A stretch of 64,000 bases of DNA from Acanthosepion esculentum (Eukaryota > Mollusca > Cephalopoda > Sepiida > Sepiidae). The DNA lies in NCBI GenBank assembly GCA_964036315.1, contig OZ038496.1, positions 13,524,883-13,588,882 of the forward strand, in the 5' to 3' direction. A program made the translations under genes and the position numbers. The notes beneath the pieces are model-generated. The model was not told the DNA's origin. It saw only the letters and a program-made list of their open reading frames with translations, and did not search any database. Shown here one piece after another: positions 32,857 through 43,574 of this stretch (positions within the stretch are counted from its first letter, which is position 1; each line of letters starts with the position of its first letter).

Positions 32857-33719
32857 TGTTGGGATTGCTATGAATTAGTGTGTAATCAGAAGGGTTTTTA
32901 GGTTTGTGGTAATAAACGTGAAAAGCATGTTCTTCATATTAATCACAACAATTTAGTGTAGACATACAAAAGGAATAAATCTCAAAGGCAATATTGAACG
33001 AAGAAATAAAGGTAGTCGTGAATTCAATTAGAAACAAACATTGAATATTTATGTACAAATAAATTACAATACAATTTTTGGAAAAAGTTGTGTTTCAGTC
33101 GAAATAACTGAATTGTTGAACAAAAGTTGAATGAAGTATTTTATGAACTCAAAGTTCATGAATGTTCCTTTGTTTAGGAAAAGTGTTCACATAAAAATTT
33201 GAGGAAAATTTATCGAGAGATAAATTTTAAAGTATTGTAGTTGCGAGATTTTTTTTGCTGAATTTTGTATGTTTTTGTTTTGGCAGAGTTATTCACCTTG
33301 GACCGTATTTTTTATATATATTTGCTTTAGTAATAATTTCTGTTTGGTAGTGTAGAATAACACTTTTTTAGAAACGTACTAAGATTTCAGAGAGAGAGAG
33401 AGAGAAAGAGGTTGAAGATTGAGTCAGGTGTTGACGCGCGAAAAGTCCTTTAAGTCAAGATGTAGACACGCGTGGATCTCTGTAGAAATCTCTCTGAGAG
33501 TGAATTGCTGACTAGTGAATCGGACTAAGATTCGCCCTTTTATTTACTCTGCGAAAATTAGATCGGCTCCCAGCGCGTTGGCGCCAACATTTATCCTGGG
33601 GCATCTCAACCAATAATAAGCCGAGTTTCGCAATGTGTGGTGTTGATTGGTCGAAACTAGCTCTTATGGAAAATTCCACCTTTAAACGAGTTGAGTGGAA
33701 AAATACGGAGGATTCTACA
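32857..33719 (-). repeat. 5' LTR (863 bp) with promoter
   Basis: On the element strand it has GACCAATC near 33650, an inverted CCAAT near 33612, the palindrome GTTGGCGCCAAC at 33577-33588 (an E2F-like site) and AAATAAAAGGGCG near 33535-33548 as a probable TATA box. Transcription would start near 33510. The (AG)n tract near 33390 lies downstream. Confidence 0.88.
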
Positions 33720-33723
33720 AACA

Positions 33724-34309
33724 TTTTGAGCGGCAAGTTCATTCAACTTTTTATGAGCTCAGAGAAAAAAATATTTCATTAGTAAAAACTTTAATCCAGC
33801 CGAAGGGAAATAACTCCTATGCTTGTACATCATTATACAAATATAAATATAAATCTTGTTGTTAACATAAAACCGTTTTGTGTTCCTTCTTGTTTCTCTT
33901 GTTGCCTTTGCGCTTGCTTACACATTCGTAAAATAAAAAATACACGGGTTGATTTAGGCCGTCAATACTGCTACAAGACCATAAAAACCAAACATTCATT
34001 CAACTTGGCAGAAGGACTGACAGCAGTAAAGAGACACGAGTCAACCTCGTCGTCTTGTCATACTCGCCAAAGCAACAGCGGACTCTGTTTGATCTTGTCT
34101 CCCAACTCCACTTTCTCTCTTCCTCACTGGAAGACTATTCATGTTTATTTCCATACAGTCAAAGAGAATAACTTTCTAACTATCATTTCATAATTAATTA
34201 CAGTTAAAATCTGTGTATTCTAATTTCAAATAAATGTCGTTTTATTTGAATACGCAACAATCTTTGCTTTCATTTTTTTTTATTCAAACGGTGACTCAAG
34301 GAATCTTTC
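33724..34309. other. No gene recognised
   Basis: AT-rich DNA continuing the pre-insertion locus interrupted at 27920. No feature supported. Confidence 0.4.
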
Positions 34310-34655
34310 ACCAAGAAGAGAAACGCTGAGGATACCATGGACCAAACATGTGAGCAACGACAAAACTTTAGAGAAAATGGAAACAAAAAGAAAACGTATA
34401 CTTAACACCAGAAAGAGACAGCTGAAGATTCTGGGGCACATAATGTGGAACGAGGGCTTGAAAAATCTGATAGTCGCAGGACAGATCGAAGGCAAGAGGG
34501 ACAAAGCAAAATAACGCATAACATACTTAATAAGCTTCAGTAAATGGATGCTGGTACAGGGCTTAGGAGAAATGACAAGACAGGATTTATTTAGAGCTAT
34601 AAATGATAGGAAATTGTGGAGAACCATGATCGTCTACGCCCACGATACATAAAGA
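34310..34655 (+). mobile_element. LINE C-terminal fragment (RTE-like family)
   Basis: The plus frame reads RKRILNTRKRQLKILGHIMW, then NEGLKNLIVAGQIEGKRDKA and, after a stop, RKLWRTMIVYAHDT. This is the tail of RTE-type LINE RTs (RK.R...LGH.M..EGL..L...G...GKR.R; D...W). It differs from the jockey/CR1-like family elsewhere in the window. Confidence 0.7.
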
Positions 34656-34989
34656 AGATATCCACAATATAAGCCGTAAGATCGCAGTCATCTGCATGCA
34701 AAAAGACACGTATACGTTTAACAGATGTTATCGTCTTGGTCGACATTCTCCCGATATGAAATATATACTCAGAGGAGCGATGGCGTATATATAAGTCATC
34801 ATCACAGTCCTTGAATGTCATGTAAGACACCATTGTCAAGAGTAAATAGAATAGGAACAAGAATGGTTTCATGTTTCACTCCATTCTTTAATTTAATTGG
34901 TTCAGACAGCTATGACGTGTCATGACGAAAATATTGAACCCTATTAATAAACTTTTCTGGGTGACCTAATTTTTTCAATCTCTCCATCC

Positions 34990-34992
34990 CTT

Positions 34993-35027
<35 letters not shown>

Positions 35028-35079
35028 TCTCTCTCTCTCACACACACACACACACGCACACACACACACACACACACAT

Positions 35080-35100
<21 letters not shown>
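34990..35100 (-). repeat. (CT)n/(CA)n compound microsatellite
   Basis: CTCTCTCT to 35038 and then (CA)n to 35100, running into (TA)n. Open frames across it are artefacts. Confidence 0.95.
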
Positions 35101-35117
<17 letters not shown>

Positions 35118-35118
<1 letters not shown>

Positions 35119-35139
35119 AGTTTTTGTGTAGCGATGTAA

Positions 35140-35197
<58 letters not shown>

Positions 35198-35219
35198 TTA
35201 CATCGCTACACAAAAACTT
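35118..35219. repeat. 102-bp palindrome with (TA)n centre
   Basis: AAGTTTTTGTGTAGCGATGT at 35118 and its exact inverse ACATCGCTACACAAAAACTT ending at 35219 flank AATATTA and a (TA)n core. The whole could extrude as a cruciform. The next bases (TTCATCAGCC at 35244-35253) resemble terminal-repeat DNA of Penelope-like elements, which is a weak hint only. Confidence 0.8.
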
Positions 35220-35289
35220 TCATGTTTCGGATGTATAATGTTCATTCATCAGCCGATCAAAGATAACTTATGATGAAAAATTTTTTTTT

Positions 35290-35670
35290 TTAAACATTTC
35301 ACCCTAAGCAAGGCGGGATGCCACTAGTACGCAAGAGGTTACAGAGGCGTGATGGCGGAAATGAGGAAGAGAAGGACAGGGAATAGGTCAGGGCATCTGG
35401 AGATGTCGATTGACATTACACTTGAATAGTTGGAGATTATAGCTATCAGCGAAACAAGTAATAACAAGGGAATTCCACAGACAGGAGGTGCGAGACGTGA
35501 AGCTATGGGAGTAGAAGAGACGGCCATATTTAACCGTTTCGACAGTGAAAGGGTGGGACCGTGATGCCAGCCTAGTAGCACGCTTAGATTTATGCAGTCT
35601 GGGAACTAGCGAAAGTAGCTCGTCGGAACAGTTACCATGAAAGTATTTGTAGAAAAGACGGAGGGAGGCG
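35290..35670 (-). mobile_element. LINE 3' end fragment
   Basis: On the minus strand this gives FYKYFHGNCSDEL, LVPRLHKSK, a broken SRLWNSLV and the 3' UTR ending CTTGCTTAGGGTGAAATG followed by A-rich sequence at 35270-35290. It is the same family as 24022-24640, with frame breaks. Confidence 0.75.
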
Positions 35671-36248
35671 ATTTATTTGGGAAACTAGAAAAGTCATTAC
35701 CTCATTTAAATGCTAAAAATGAGGAGGGAAACACTAATTTCAAAATTAAAGACAATCTTGTGAGCATGTCTGGATTAACCAATTAAAAGACAGATCTAAG
35801 CTAAAATAAAAAAATGATCATAGGGTGGAGGTAGAGGGTTATTAATTCATGTCTAGACAAATTGACACTTTAGACAAGTCCACAGTAGACAAACTGTTGC
35901 AAATATAAAGTTTAGATAAGGTGAAGTAGACATAGAATTATATTTAACAAATAGTTATTTTTAAGGAATTTAAAAAAAAAAATTTAATATTTCAGAATTT
36001 TCTTAAAGTATATGTATAGTATAACTAAAATATATATATATATGGAACCTAAAATACGATACTTATATTAAATGGGTAATAAAACAAGGTAATATTAAAG
36101 TTGTAAAAATTAAAGAAAGAAATATTACGTGGACCATTACATACGAATAAAATAATGGATAGGTAACTGTAATGCGTATTTTTTTAATGAAAAATTCTTT
36201 TGACTATTTTTCTCTACGTTGTATTAAGGACTTAATGTCCTTAATACA
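35671..36248. other. No gene recognised
   Basis: AT-rich DNA without visible features. Confidence 0.5.
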
Positions 36249-36251
36249 AAA

Positions 36252-36302
<51 letters not shown>
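36249..36302 (+). repeat. (TG)n microsatellite
   Basis: About 25 TG units next to the 197-bp inverted repeat. Confidence 0.95.
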
Positions 36303-36314
<12 letters not shown>

Positions 36315-36340
36315 CATTTAGGCAGCAATCCTTCTTTCAC

Positions 36341-36936
36341 GCACATTTCATTGAAAACGACAGACAAGATGTTTTTATTTAGTTGTTTATACAATTTCTC
36401 ATGCGATCTAATAATTTTTTTTCTTTTCGGATGATAAATTATATAAAAGCTGTCCGAATGTTCTTTTTATCCGAGCGCTTTCGGCTATACATTTAGCCAT
36501 TTTCAAACATTATATTTTAACTGTTAAAATAAGAAATAGTTTGTCGTATGTATTTATAAAATGCTTTCATTTTTTTCAAAACACGGTCAAGATATTATGT
36601 CCATGTTCAAAGTTAATATTATTAAGTGTTGTTTTTTGTTTTTTATTAATAAGGCTTTGATTATTTTTATCCTATTTTACATGTAGATGATGCTATGATA
36701 TTAGTGTTGTCAACAAATGAGATGTAATTGAGCTATTGTCAGAAATTTCTTATTTTAACAGTTAAAATATAATCCTTGAAAATGACTAAATGTATAGCCG
36801 AAAGCGCTCGGTTAAAAAGAACATTAGGACAGTTTTTATATAATTTATCATCCGAAAAGAAAAAAAAATATTAGATCGCATGAGAAATTGTATAAAAAAC
36901 TAAATAAAAGCATCTTGTCTGTCGTTTTCAATGAAA

Positions 36937-36941
<5 letters not shown>
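36341..36941. mobile_element. 197-bp inverted repeat, possible Penelope-like element remnant
   Basis: The arms 36341-36537 and 36745-36941 are inverted copies with scattered mismatches around a 207-bp AT-rich centre. On the outward strand each arm holds GGCTAAATGTATAGCCGAAA (GACTAAA.. in the other arm), followed by GCGCTCGG, a small hairpin directly before GAAA as in the core of hammerhead ribozymes carried by Penelope-like elements. An open stretch follows, YIIYHPKRKK then EKLYK(Q/K)LNK, LSVVFNEMC. A diverged plus-strand relative lies at 48097-48345. Foldback DNA transposon is the alternative. Confidence 0.5.
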
Positions 36942-36984
<43 letters not shown>

Positions 36985-37068
36985 TTGCCATTTTATATTT
37001 TTAATTTCGCGTAAGCGCGTTTGTTTTGGATTTTGTCGACTGCACTGTATAGTAGGGTCAGTCTGTGA

Positions 37069-37330
37069 GAAATGGAGCACCATGACGTTATTCACTGCGC
37101 CAGAAATTTGGAAACTGTATTCTGTATTGCTTGGCATTCGCACCGAAAGCTGCAATGTGAACATTTCAGAGTGTCTGGGTGTCATTCTGAGTTCAATGCA
37201 ATGGATTCGAAAAGAGTTGGATGAAGTTAATAGTGATTAAGAAGTTATCACTAGTGATGGCGACGTAATGCCTCCATTCACCTTTCCACTGGGCCTCAGA
37301 CTCAGCACGGAGGCCTACGCCAGGAAATTT
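37069..37330 (+). pseudogene. Tc1/IS630-like transposase fragment with internal deletion
   Basis: The plus frame MTLFTAPEIWKLYSVLLGIR, then NISECLGVILSSMQWIRKEL, is an N-terminal helix-turn-helix of a Tc1/mariner-group transposase. After a stop at 37238 the frame goes straight to VITSDGDVMPPFTFPLGLRL, then TEAYARK, which in relatives I recall lies well over a hundred residues further on, between the first and second catalytic Asp. The DNA between is deleted. Confidence 0.65.
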
Positions 37331-37439
37331 CACAAAAGAAAAGATGAGAAATAAAATGAAATGCTAAAAGATCAAAGCCAATTTAAGTGTCTGTAGTTCA
37401 TTAATCATTTTTCGCAGGAGAAAAAAAATACGTCTTTTC

Positions 37440-38560
37440 GCTATGAAATAGCGGAATGACCAAGAATACATTTTGTAGCAGAATGACCAAGAATATATTT
37501 TATAGCAGAATGACCAACAATACATTTTTAGCAGAATGACCAACAATATATTTTATAGCGAAATGACCAACAATAAATTTTATAGTAGTATGACCAACAA
37601 TACATTTTATAGTAGAATGACCAACAATATATTTTATAGCGAAATGACCAACAATAAATTTTATAGTAGTATGACCAACAATACATTTTATAGTAGAATG
37701 ACCAACAATATATTTTATAGCGAAATGACCAACAATAAATTTTATAGTAGTATGAACAACAATACATTTTATAGCAGAATGACCAACAATATATTTTATA
37801 GCGAAATGACCAACAATAAATTTTATAGTAGTATGACCAACAATACATTTTATAGCAGAATGACCAACAATATATTTTATAGCGAAATGACCAACAATAA
37901 ATTTTATAGTAGTATGAACAACAATACATTTTATAGCAGAATGACCAACAATATATTTTATAGCGAAATGACCAACAATAAATTTTATAGTAGTATGACC
38001 AACAATACATTTTATAGCAGAATGACCAACAATATATTTTATAGCGAAATGACCAACAATAAATTTTATAGTAGTATGAACAACAATACATTTTATAGTA
38101 GAATGACCAACAATATATTTTATAGCGAAATGACCAACAATAAATTTTATAGTAGTATGACCAACAATACATTTTATAGTAGAATGACCAACAATATATT
38201 TTATAGCGAAATGACCAACAATAAATTTTATAGTAGTATGACCAACAATACATTTTATAGCAGAATGACCAACAATATATTTTATAGCGAAATGACCAAC
38301 AATAAATTTTATAGTAGTATGACCAACAATACATTTTATAGTAGAATGACCAACAATATATTTTATAGCGAAATGACCAACAATAAATTTTATAGTAGTA
38401 TGACCAACAATACATTTTATAGCAGAATGACCAACAATATATTTTATGGTAGAATGACCAACAATACATTTTATAGTAGAATGACCAACAATACATTTTA
38501 TAGCGGAATGACTAACAATACATTTTATGGTAGAATGACCAACGTAACATTTTATAAAAG
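37440..38560. repeat. 27-bp minisatellite with 81-bp higher-order period
   Basis: About 41 units of 27 bp (ATGACCAACAATAMATTTTAT then AGYRGW). Three variants alternate (AATATATTT..AGCGA, AATAAATTT..AGTAGT, AATACATTT..AGCAGA), giving an 81-bp repeat that holds across most of the array. 27 is a multiple of 3, so one frame is open for 349 codons on the plus strand (MTNN(I/K/T)FYS) and one for 322 codons on the minus strand. Neither looks like a gene. The copies at the edges are degraded. Confidence 0.95.
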
Positions 38561-38705
38561 GTTACATTTTGGCAGCAAGGAATGAGACGGAAAAAGCGAG
38601 TGAAAAGAGATAGAGGACCACTCGTGTTTTGTTTATGTAAGATGGTGTATCACGTGACCGGCCCCTAGCATGGTTAGCGGGAAAACAGATTTTGTGCAGG
38701 CGATT

Positions 38706-38729
38706 TGATTGGTCGGAATTGACCAATCA
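38706..38729. promoter_or_regulatory. Inverted CCAAT-box dyad, second copy
   Basis: TGATTGGTC and GACCAATCA separated by 6 bp, as at 23584-23609. Upstream GCGGGAAAACAGATTTTGTGC and downstream AGTTTTGAGGAGA parallel GCGGGAAGAATCATTTTCC and AGTTTCGGGGAGA at the first site. Confidence 0.5.
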
Positions 38730-39813
38730 GCGAGCTAGTTTTGAGGAGATTAACCAATGAATGCTTGTCGAACGATTTCTATGTATGTATGTGTGTGATG
38801 GTGGCGGTAATCACCACAATACCACGTTTCGTGTCCTTTTTACCTGCACTCCCATGAATCCGCCAAATATTGTTTGCAGGACAAATATACCAGGAGGCAT
38901 AAAATTATAATAATTTCAACAACACCTTTAACAACGCCTCATCTCCATTGTCATGTGTTATTTCTCATTTTATCTGTTATGAGTTATTTTACCAGAAACG
39001 ACACACTCGAATATTGCTTGTGGGAAATTCAGTCGTTCAGGGTTTCTTTATCTTAAAAATCCGAACGTACGAATTCTAAACATTAATAAAATAAATAAAA
39101 TATGGTCTCATGCCTATTAAATAAATCATTTGTATTTACAAACATATATACGTGAATTCAAAAGAGTAATAAAATAATTTAAAATTGTCTTTAGTTGAGT
39201 TAAAGTCTTTGAGTAGTTGGTTTTCAGAAAAGGTTGTAGTTTGGAAAAAAAATTAAATAGTTTATCCACAGGAAAAAATGTGATTGAGAAAAACTTTGAT
39301 CGTTAGCGAAGATTCACTGACCGTCTTTGTTGTTGTTAGAGATGGTTGCTTTGAAGTCGCCGACTGGCCATGCCTGCCGTTGTTGGAACCGATTCGATTG
39401 AAGTCGCCGACATATGTTTGATTTTTTCTTCAGCACGCACTGTGGAGTAAAGAAAAACTATGTTGCCACGCGGCTTAGAAACCGTCGCATCTCTCTCTTG
39501 AAAGTCGAAACCTGTGAGTTTTTATAAGATATTTTTTTCCCCGAAAGTAAGCTCGAGAAAAATAGTGTTTTAGTTTTTTCTGATTGGTTAAATATTTCAC
39601 AGGGTGATGATTATTTCTAACCAATAGACACTTTGATTTAAACGGTGTGTGTCGTATTGTGGAAGCTTTTTGGCATGTTTATAATATTGTCTGTTATTGG
39701 GTAGAAATTAAAGTTTGGGAGTGTTTTAATATGGCATGTATGTGGGTATGTAACTGTGTTGGAAATAGGATTTATTTCTTATATGCTCTTTCATATTCGT
39801 TGGTGCTACAGCT

Positions 39814-40010
39814 ACCGCGACAAATGTCATATTCATCATCAGGATTTGGTCAGGGGTATAGCGAAGAAAACGGCGACTTACCTCGTCAAACCAAACGACA
39901 GCGCGTCGCGTGTATCCTACGACGGAAAATGTAGCGAAAAAGAAAATTACTTACAAAAAAAAAAAAGGGCACGTATTCCGCATGACATGCTGAAGACGGA
40001 ATATATAAAT
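39814..40010 (+). CDS. Unidentified open frame in CpG-richer block
   Basis: After a possible acceptor (GGTGCTACAG at 39813) an open frame continues to a stop at 40011. The product is YRDKCHIHHQDLVRGIAKKT followed by a basic, lysine-rich tail. An overlapping frame starts at ATG 39824 (MSYSSSGFGQGYSEENG) and is also open, for 37 codons. I do not recognise either. They could be a host exon, a transposon piece or chance. Confidence 0.2.
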
Positions 40011-40605
40011 TAAAAACAAGTCCGTCGAAGGAGTCGCTATAAAAGTATTTTGATATGCAAAAATTGGGCGTCCTCTTCCAGTTGTCGACGAATGGAAAAA
40101 ATGCTCGGCCGATAAAAGCAGTTGGTGTTTTAGAATCGGGGAGGAAAATTTGTGTATCTTGGCTACCGCATTTGTCGGAGAGTTAATTATTTTTCTGACT
40201 GGTTACGTGCATCGGGATTTGTGAGGTAGTACCTGCGAATCGAGTTTTCGGCATTTCTTTCTGCCCATGATATTCGAGTCTGAACCTACAGTGATTTGTT
40301 CTTTGCGTTGTGGAAGTAATCTGCGACAAATATTTCCTTTGCTTTCAGAACGCTTACAATGGGTTTACTGAATAATCAGAAAGATATAAAAATGGACTTT
40401 TTTTTCGTTTTAGCAACATTGAATGTATATATAAGTGCATATACAAAAAAAACGTCAGTGTAATGAGTCCCGATAAAATAAAATATAAAAATAAAATATA
40501 TAAACAAAAATAAAAATAAATCAAATTAAAATAAGGCAATTGCGGTTTCCTTTAAAACCCTTATCTCTTTCTCTCTCTTGTTTCTCTCTCTTTCTCTCTC
40601 TAAAT

Positions 40606-40661
<56 letters not shown>

Positions 40662-41028
40662 AATTCCTCTTTCTATACTTCTCTCAACTAACGAGAAGGC
40701 AACCCTCAAATAAAAAAAGGAAGAAGAATAAATTACTAAACCCGGCCGAAAAACGCCGGTGGTTTGTGGAACCGGCGCATATTAATTTATGACAGAAAAC
40801 TACCAAAAATCACGGAGGCCTCACGCATAACTTCTGCTATATAAAACAATGAAAAAAAGAAAGAAACTTCGGAAAATACAATAATTAACACAAAGAGACT
40901 TGTGATATTAGCCGAAATTGAGCTTCGGGCCAGTAAGTCTGGATCCTCATCAAAATGGATATAAACTAACAACTCCCAACACAAAAAAAAAGAGAGAGGA
41001 GGGCAAAAAGATACCACTGCGAAAGAAA

Positions 41029-41260
41029 TCAACCATGAGTGACGCATGCAGTAGTTAAAAGGTTATCTGCTTCTGCCCTGCTTAGGACCGAGAAAAATAT
41101 AGTAGATTGACGCTGACCATTTCTAAGATGACTACAACTACTGTCAGGTACTGACTTCCAAAGTCTCGAATACCGAACCGAAACGGACTTTTTCCAAACT
41201 GCTACTAATATCCGCCTCATAAACAAACATTTTGTTACACCGAATATCAAAAGAACTCAC
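41029..41260 (-). mobile_element. LINE C-terminal relic
   Basis: The minus frame contains VSVRYSRLWKSVPDSSCSHL, comparable to the RLWNSLP block near the C-terminus of jockey/CR1-like RTs. No other part is visible. Confidence 0.35.
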
Positions 41261-42416
41261 TCTCAAGCAAATAAATAAAAATATATTATTTATTTTATAC
41301 TCTTGAGTTCGTTTTATTTCGGAAGTTTCGATAAAATAAACACCAAAAATATCCTGTTTTGTGAGTTAGTTACACTGGCATATAAAACGTAACTTAGTTA
41401 AGTTTTATCTTCCCCAAACCTCCGCCCTCAAATGCCAGTGTTCGCATCTAGGTGAAAAGCAATATTTATTTTGTAAAAAATACAAAAATGTGACACAAGG
41501 CTAAAAAAGGGGTGGAGAAGGATGGTTTCCCGCCTTATAATTAAACTTAAGCTAGCCACAATCACTGACCCAAAGCCAAACATACCTCAATATTTCTTAC
41601 ACCAAAACAACACATTCTTACTTACCATTCTTACTACATCCACCATAATATGTAGTGGAATCTCTAAGAAGTCCTAACTTGTATCTATATGTACAATTTT
41701 TGTCTGTGGTGGGGTGGGGAATAAAACAACAATTTAAAAATATGTGTATTTACAATGTAGTTTTGAAATATATATTTACAAAAAAACTAAACAAAATATT
41801 CAATATTGTTAGTAATAAGAACCCCAACAATCTTTAATTATGGCAGAAACATCAGTTAACTGGATGAACATAATGCAGAACTAAGTGCAAACAATAATTC
41901 GTCCAACCACTCACTCAACAAACACATACTCATTGAAATACATCAAGAAATACAAAAAGCACACTCGAAATACGAAAGCTATCCTGCATCCACCAGAGAA
42001 CTGACATCTCTGGTCGCCTAACGAGGGAGGGGAATTAAACTAAAGAAAGTATGAGTAGAAATAAAAACGAGATCAATGAGTTTACATTCCCTAGCTAAAT
42101 AAACATTAGCAGAAGGTAAAGAAAGCCAAAAAAACAACCCTAAGCTAACCTAATTTTGTTCCTAGTTGAAAAGACTGGCTTTCAAAATTATTAAAAGATT
42201 TACGAAATACGAGCTTCCTATTCTATTACCACCTGAACTGTACGAAGTATAAGAGAAAAGGAAAATATATAAAAAGAAAGAAAAAAAAATGAAGTCGATT
42301 TAGAGAGAAAGGGAAAAGAAATCACGATATTATTTGCGCAGGGAACTAGTTTACTTTTAACACCGGTGTTCAGCCATGTGAGACGCAGATTGCGTGTAAC
42401 ACCGTCGTCGTTGTAA
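41261..42416. other. No gene recognised
   Basis: AT-rich and purine-rich DNA without visible features. Confidence 0.5.
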
Positions 42417-42417
42417 T

Positions 42418-42443
42418 GGAGTTTTATCGTTTTGATGCAAAGT
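42418..42443 (+). CDS. Possible first coding exon of an unidentified host gene
   Basis: ATGGAGTTTTATCGTTTTGA runs into a consensus donor (GCAAA then GTAAGTTTG), encoding MEFYRFDA plus two bases. The preceding 80 bp are CpG-richer (CACCGTCGTCG) than the region. The match to a 5' exon is by splice signal and composition only. No downstream exon could be joined in frame. Confidence 0.25.
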
Positions 42444-43574
42444 AAGTTTGTTATACTTTTCTTTGGTGTTATTTAGGTGTTGAAAATACGAATAAAAAAT
42501 AAACAATCCTTTAAACTTTTCCATTGATCAAAATTTAAATTATTATTCACTATTATTATGTTTTCGTTAAAAGACATTTTTGTTTTACGAATCAATGTAA
42601 GAAAAAAGGTGTCAATGTTGTCTTCTCTACCTGTCGTTTGATTACTACTCGTTTTCTCTAGTTTTTATTTCATTTTGATTAACAATAATGTTAATTGCGA
42701 ACTAGAAAGAAAGTCTTTTTGTATATAAAAAAAAATTAATAATATGTTTATAAGCGTAAAAACAATTACAACCTTATTCAGTCGTCAGGTTTTTAAAAAC
42801 AACTTTTGCTTGATGACAACAAAACTAAAATTAGAAACTATTTTTCTCAAAAAAAAAAAGAAAAAAAACGACAAAATATTGGTTTAATAAAAAGACACTT
42901 TTTCTGTCCTATTTTTATTACAACATTTAATGTTGTAACAACAATCTTTAAAACAAAATTCCCCACTCAATACAATGTAACAATACTATTCAATACTAAT
43001 ACGCACTTTGTGAAATCCACTTTTTATATTACGTTTTTTTTGTGTTGTTTTGAAGGGGGGGAAAAAGTTTAAAGTAAAAACAGAATAAGAAACTTCTTTA
43101 GAACCGAGGAATTTTTTTTTACAAATTTTTATTTTCTCACAAATTCCGACGTAAAAAAAAGCTAAAAACACTCGATTTCATGCAAGGAAATTGAATTGAA
43201 ACTTAACTTTTTACTTTACAATTGCTTCAATTTTAAAAAAAATATACGTATGACAGAAAGATTTTGCTTTTTAGGCTTTATTTATTATTGCAAATTCCAA
43301 ACTTATCCAATTTCGTGGAGGAGAAAAGAGAGGACCATTTTTTTTTTACTTTTGTACACCTCGTTGGTTTTTTTTACTGGTAAACATATGCTGTGTTGGT
43401 CTAACACTGTTAGTCAATTATGAAGCCTGGCTGGCTTTGCTGAGGTAAGTTTAAGTATCTTTTTGAGGTTATGTGAAATATAATTTTCACTTTTTAGTCT
43501 TCTTTCAATCATCATTGATTTATGAGGGTTACAGTACACTACAGCCATTTTTAAAAATCTTTAAAGCCGAGAAG
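42444..43574. other. No gene recognised
   Basis: Very AT-rich DNA. A strong donor-like GCTGAG/GTAAGTTT occurs at 43439, but no exon could be supported. Confidence 0.4.

Larger units (their letters stand above)
27921..33719 (-). mobile_element. Complete Ty3/gypsy (CsRn1-like) LTR retrotransposon
   Basis: A 5.8-kb element on the minus strand with LTRs at 27921-28783 (3') and 32857-33719 (5'). AACA flanks both sides (27917-27920 and 33720-33723), a 4-bp target duplication. The order is 5' LTR, primer-binding site, gag, -1 frameshift, pol (PR-RT-RNaseH-IN), 3' LTR. Integrase last and a CHCC-type Gag finger place it in Ty3/gypsy, nearest the CsRn1 clade as I know it. Both frames are open, and I saw no difference between the LTRs on reading, so the insertion is recent. 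No envelope or chromodomain is seen. Confidence 0.93.
38561..41028. other. Mostly unassigned; CpG-richer block 39300-40350
   Basis: 38706-38729 holds the CCAAT dyad (listed separately). The block 39300-40350 is richer in CpG than its surroundings, with two open frames, so it could be a promoter with a 5' exon or older element debris. 40612-40660 is a (CT)n tract. Nothing is identified. Confidence 0.4.

Noticed and set aside
35220..35260. Hammerhead ribozyme on the minus strand (CTGATGA..GAAAC)
   Set aside because: The core strings are present, but the bases that must form stem II next to them do not pair (A-C, T-C).
37440..38560. CRISPR-like array of regular repeats
   Set aside because: There are no unique spacers between units, and the genome is clearly eukaryotic. 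The same applies to 26409-26681 and 51671-51885.
37536..38585. A 349-codon plus-strand ORF and a 322-codon minus-strand ORF
   Set aside because: Both are read through the 27-bp minisatellite, whose unit length is a multiple of three. There is no non-repeat coding part.
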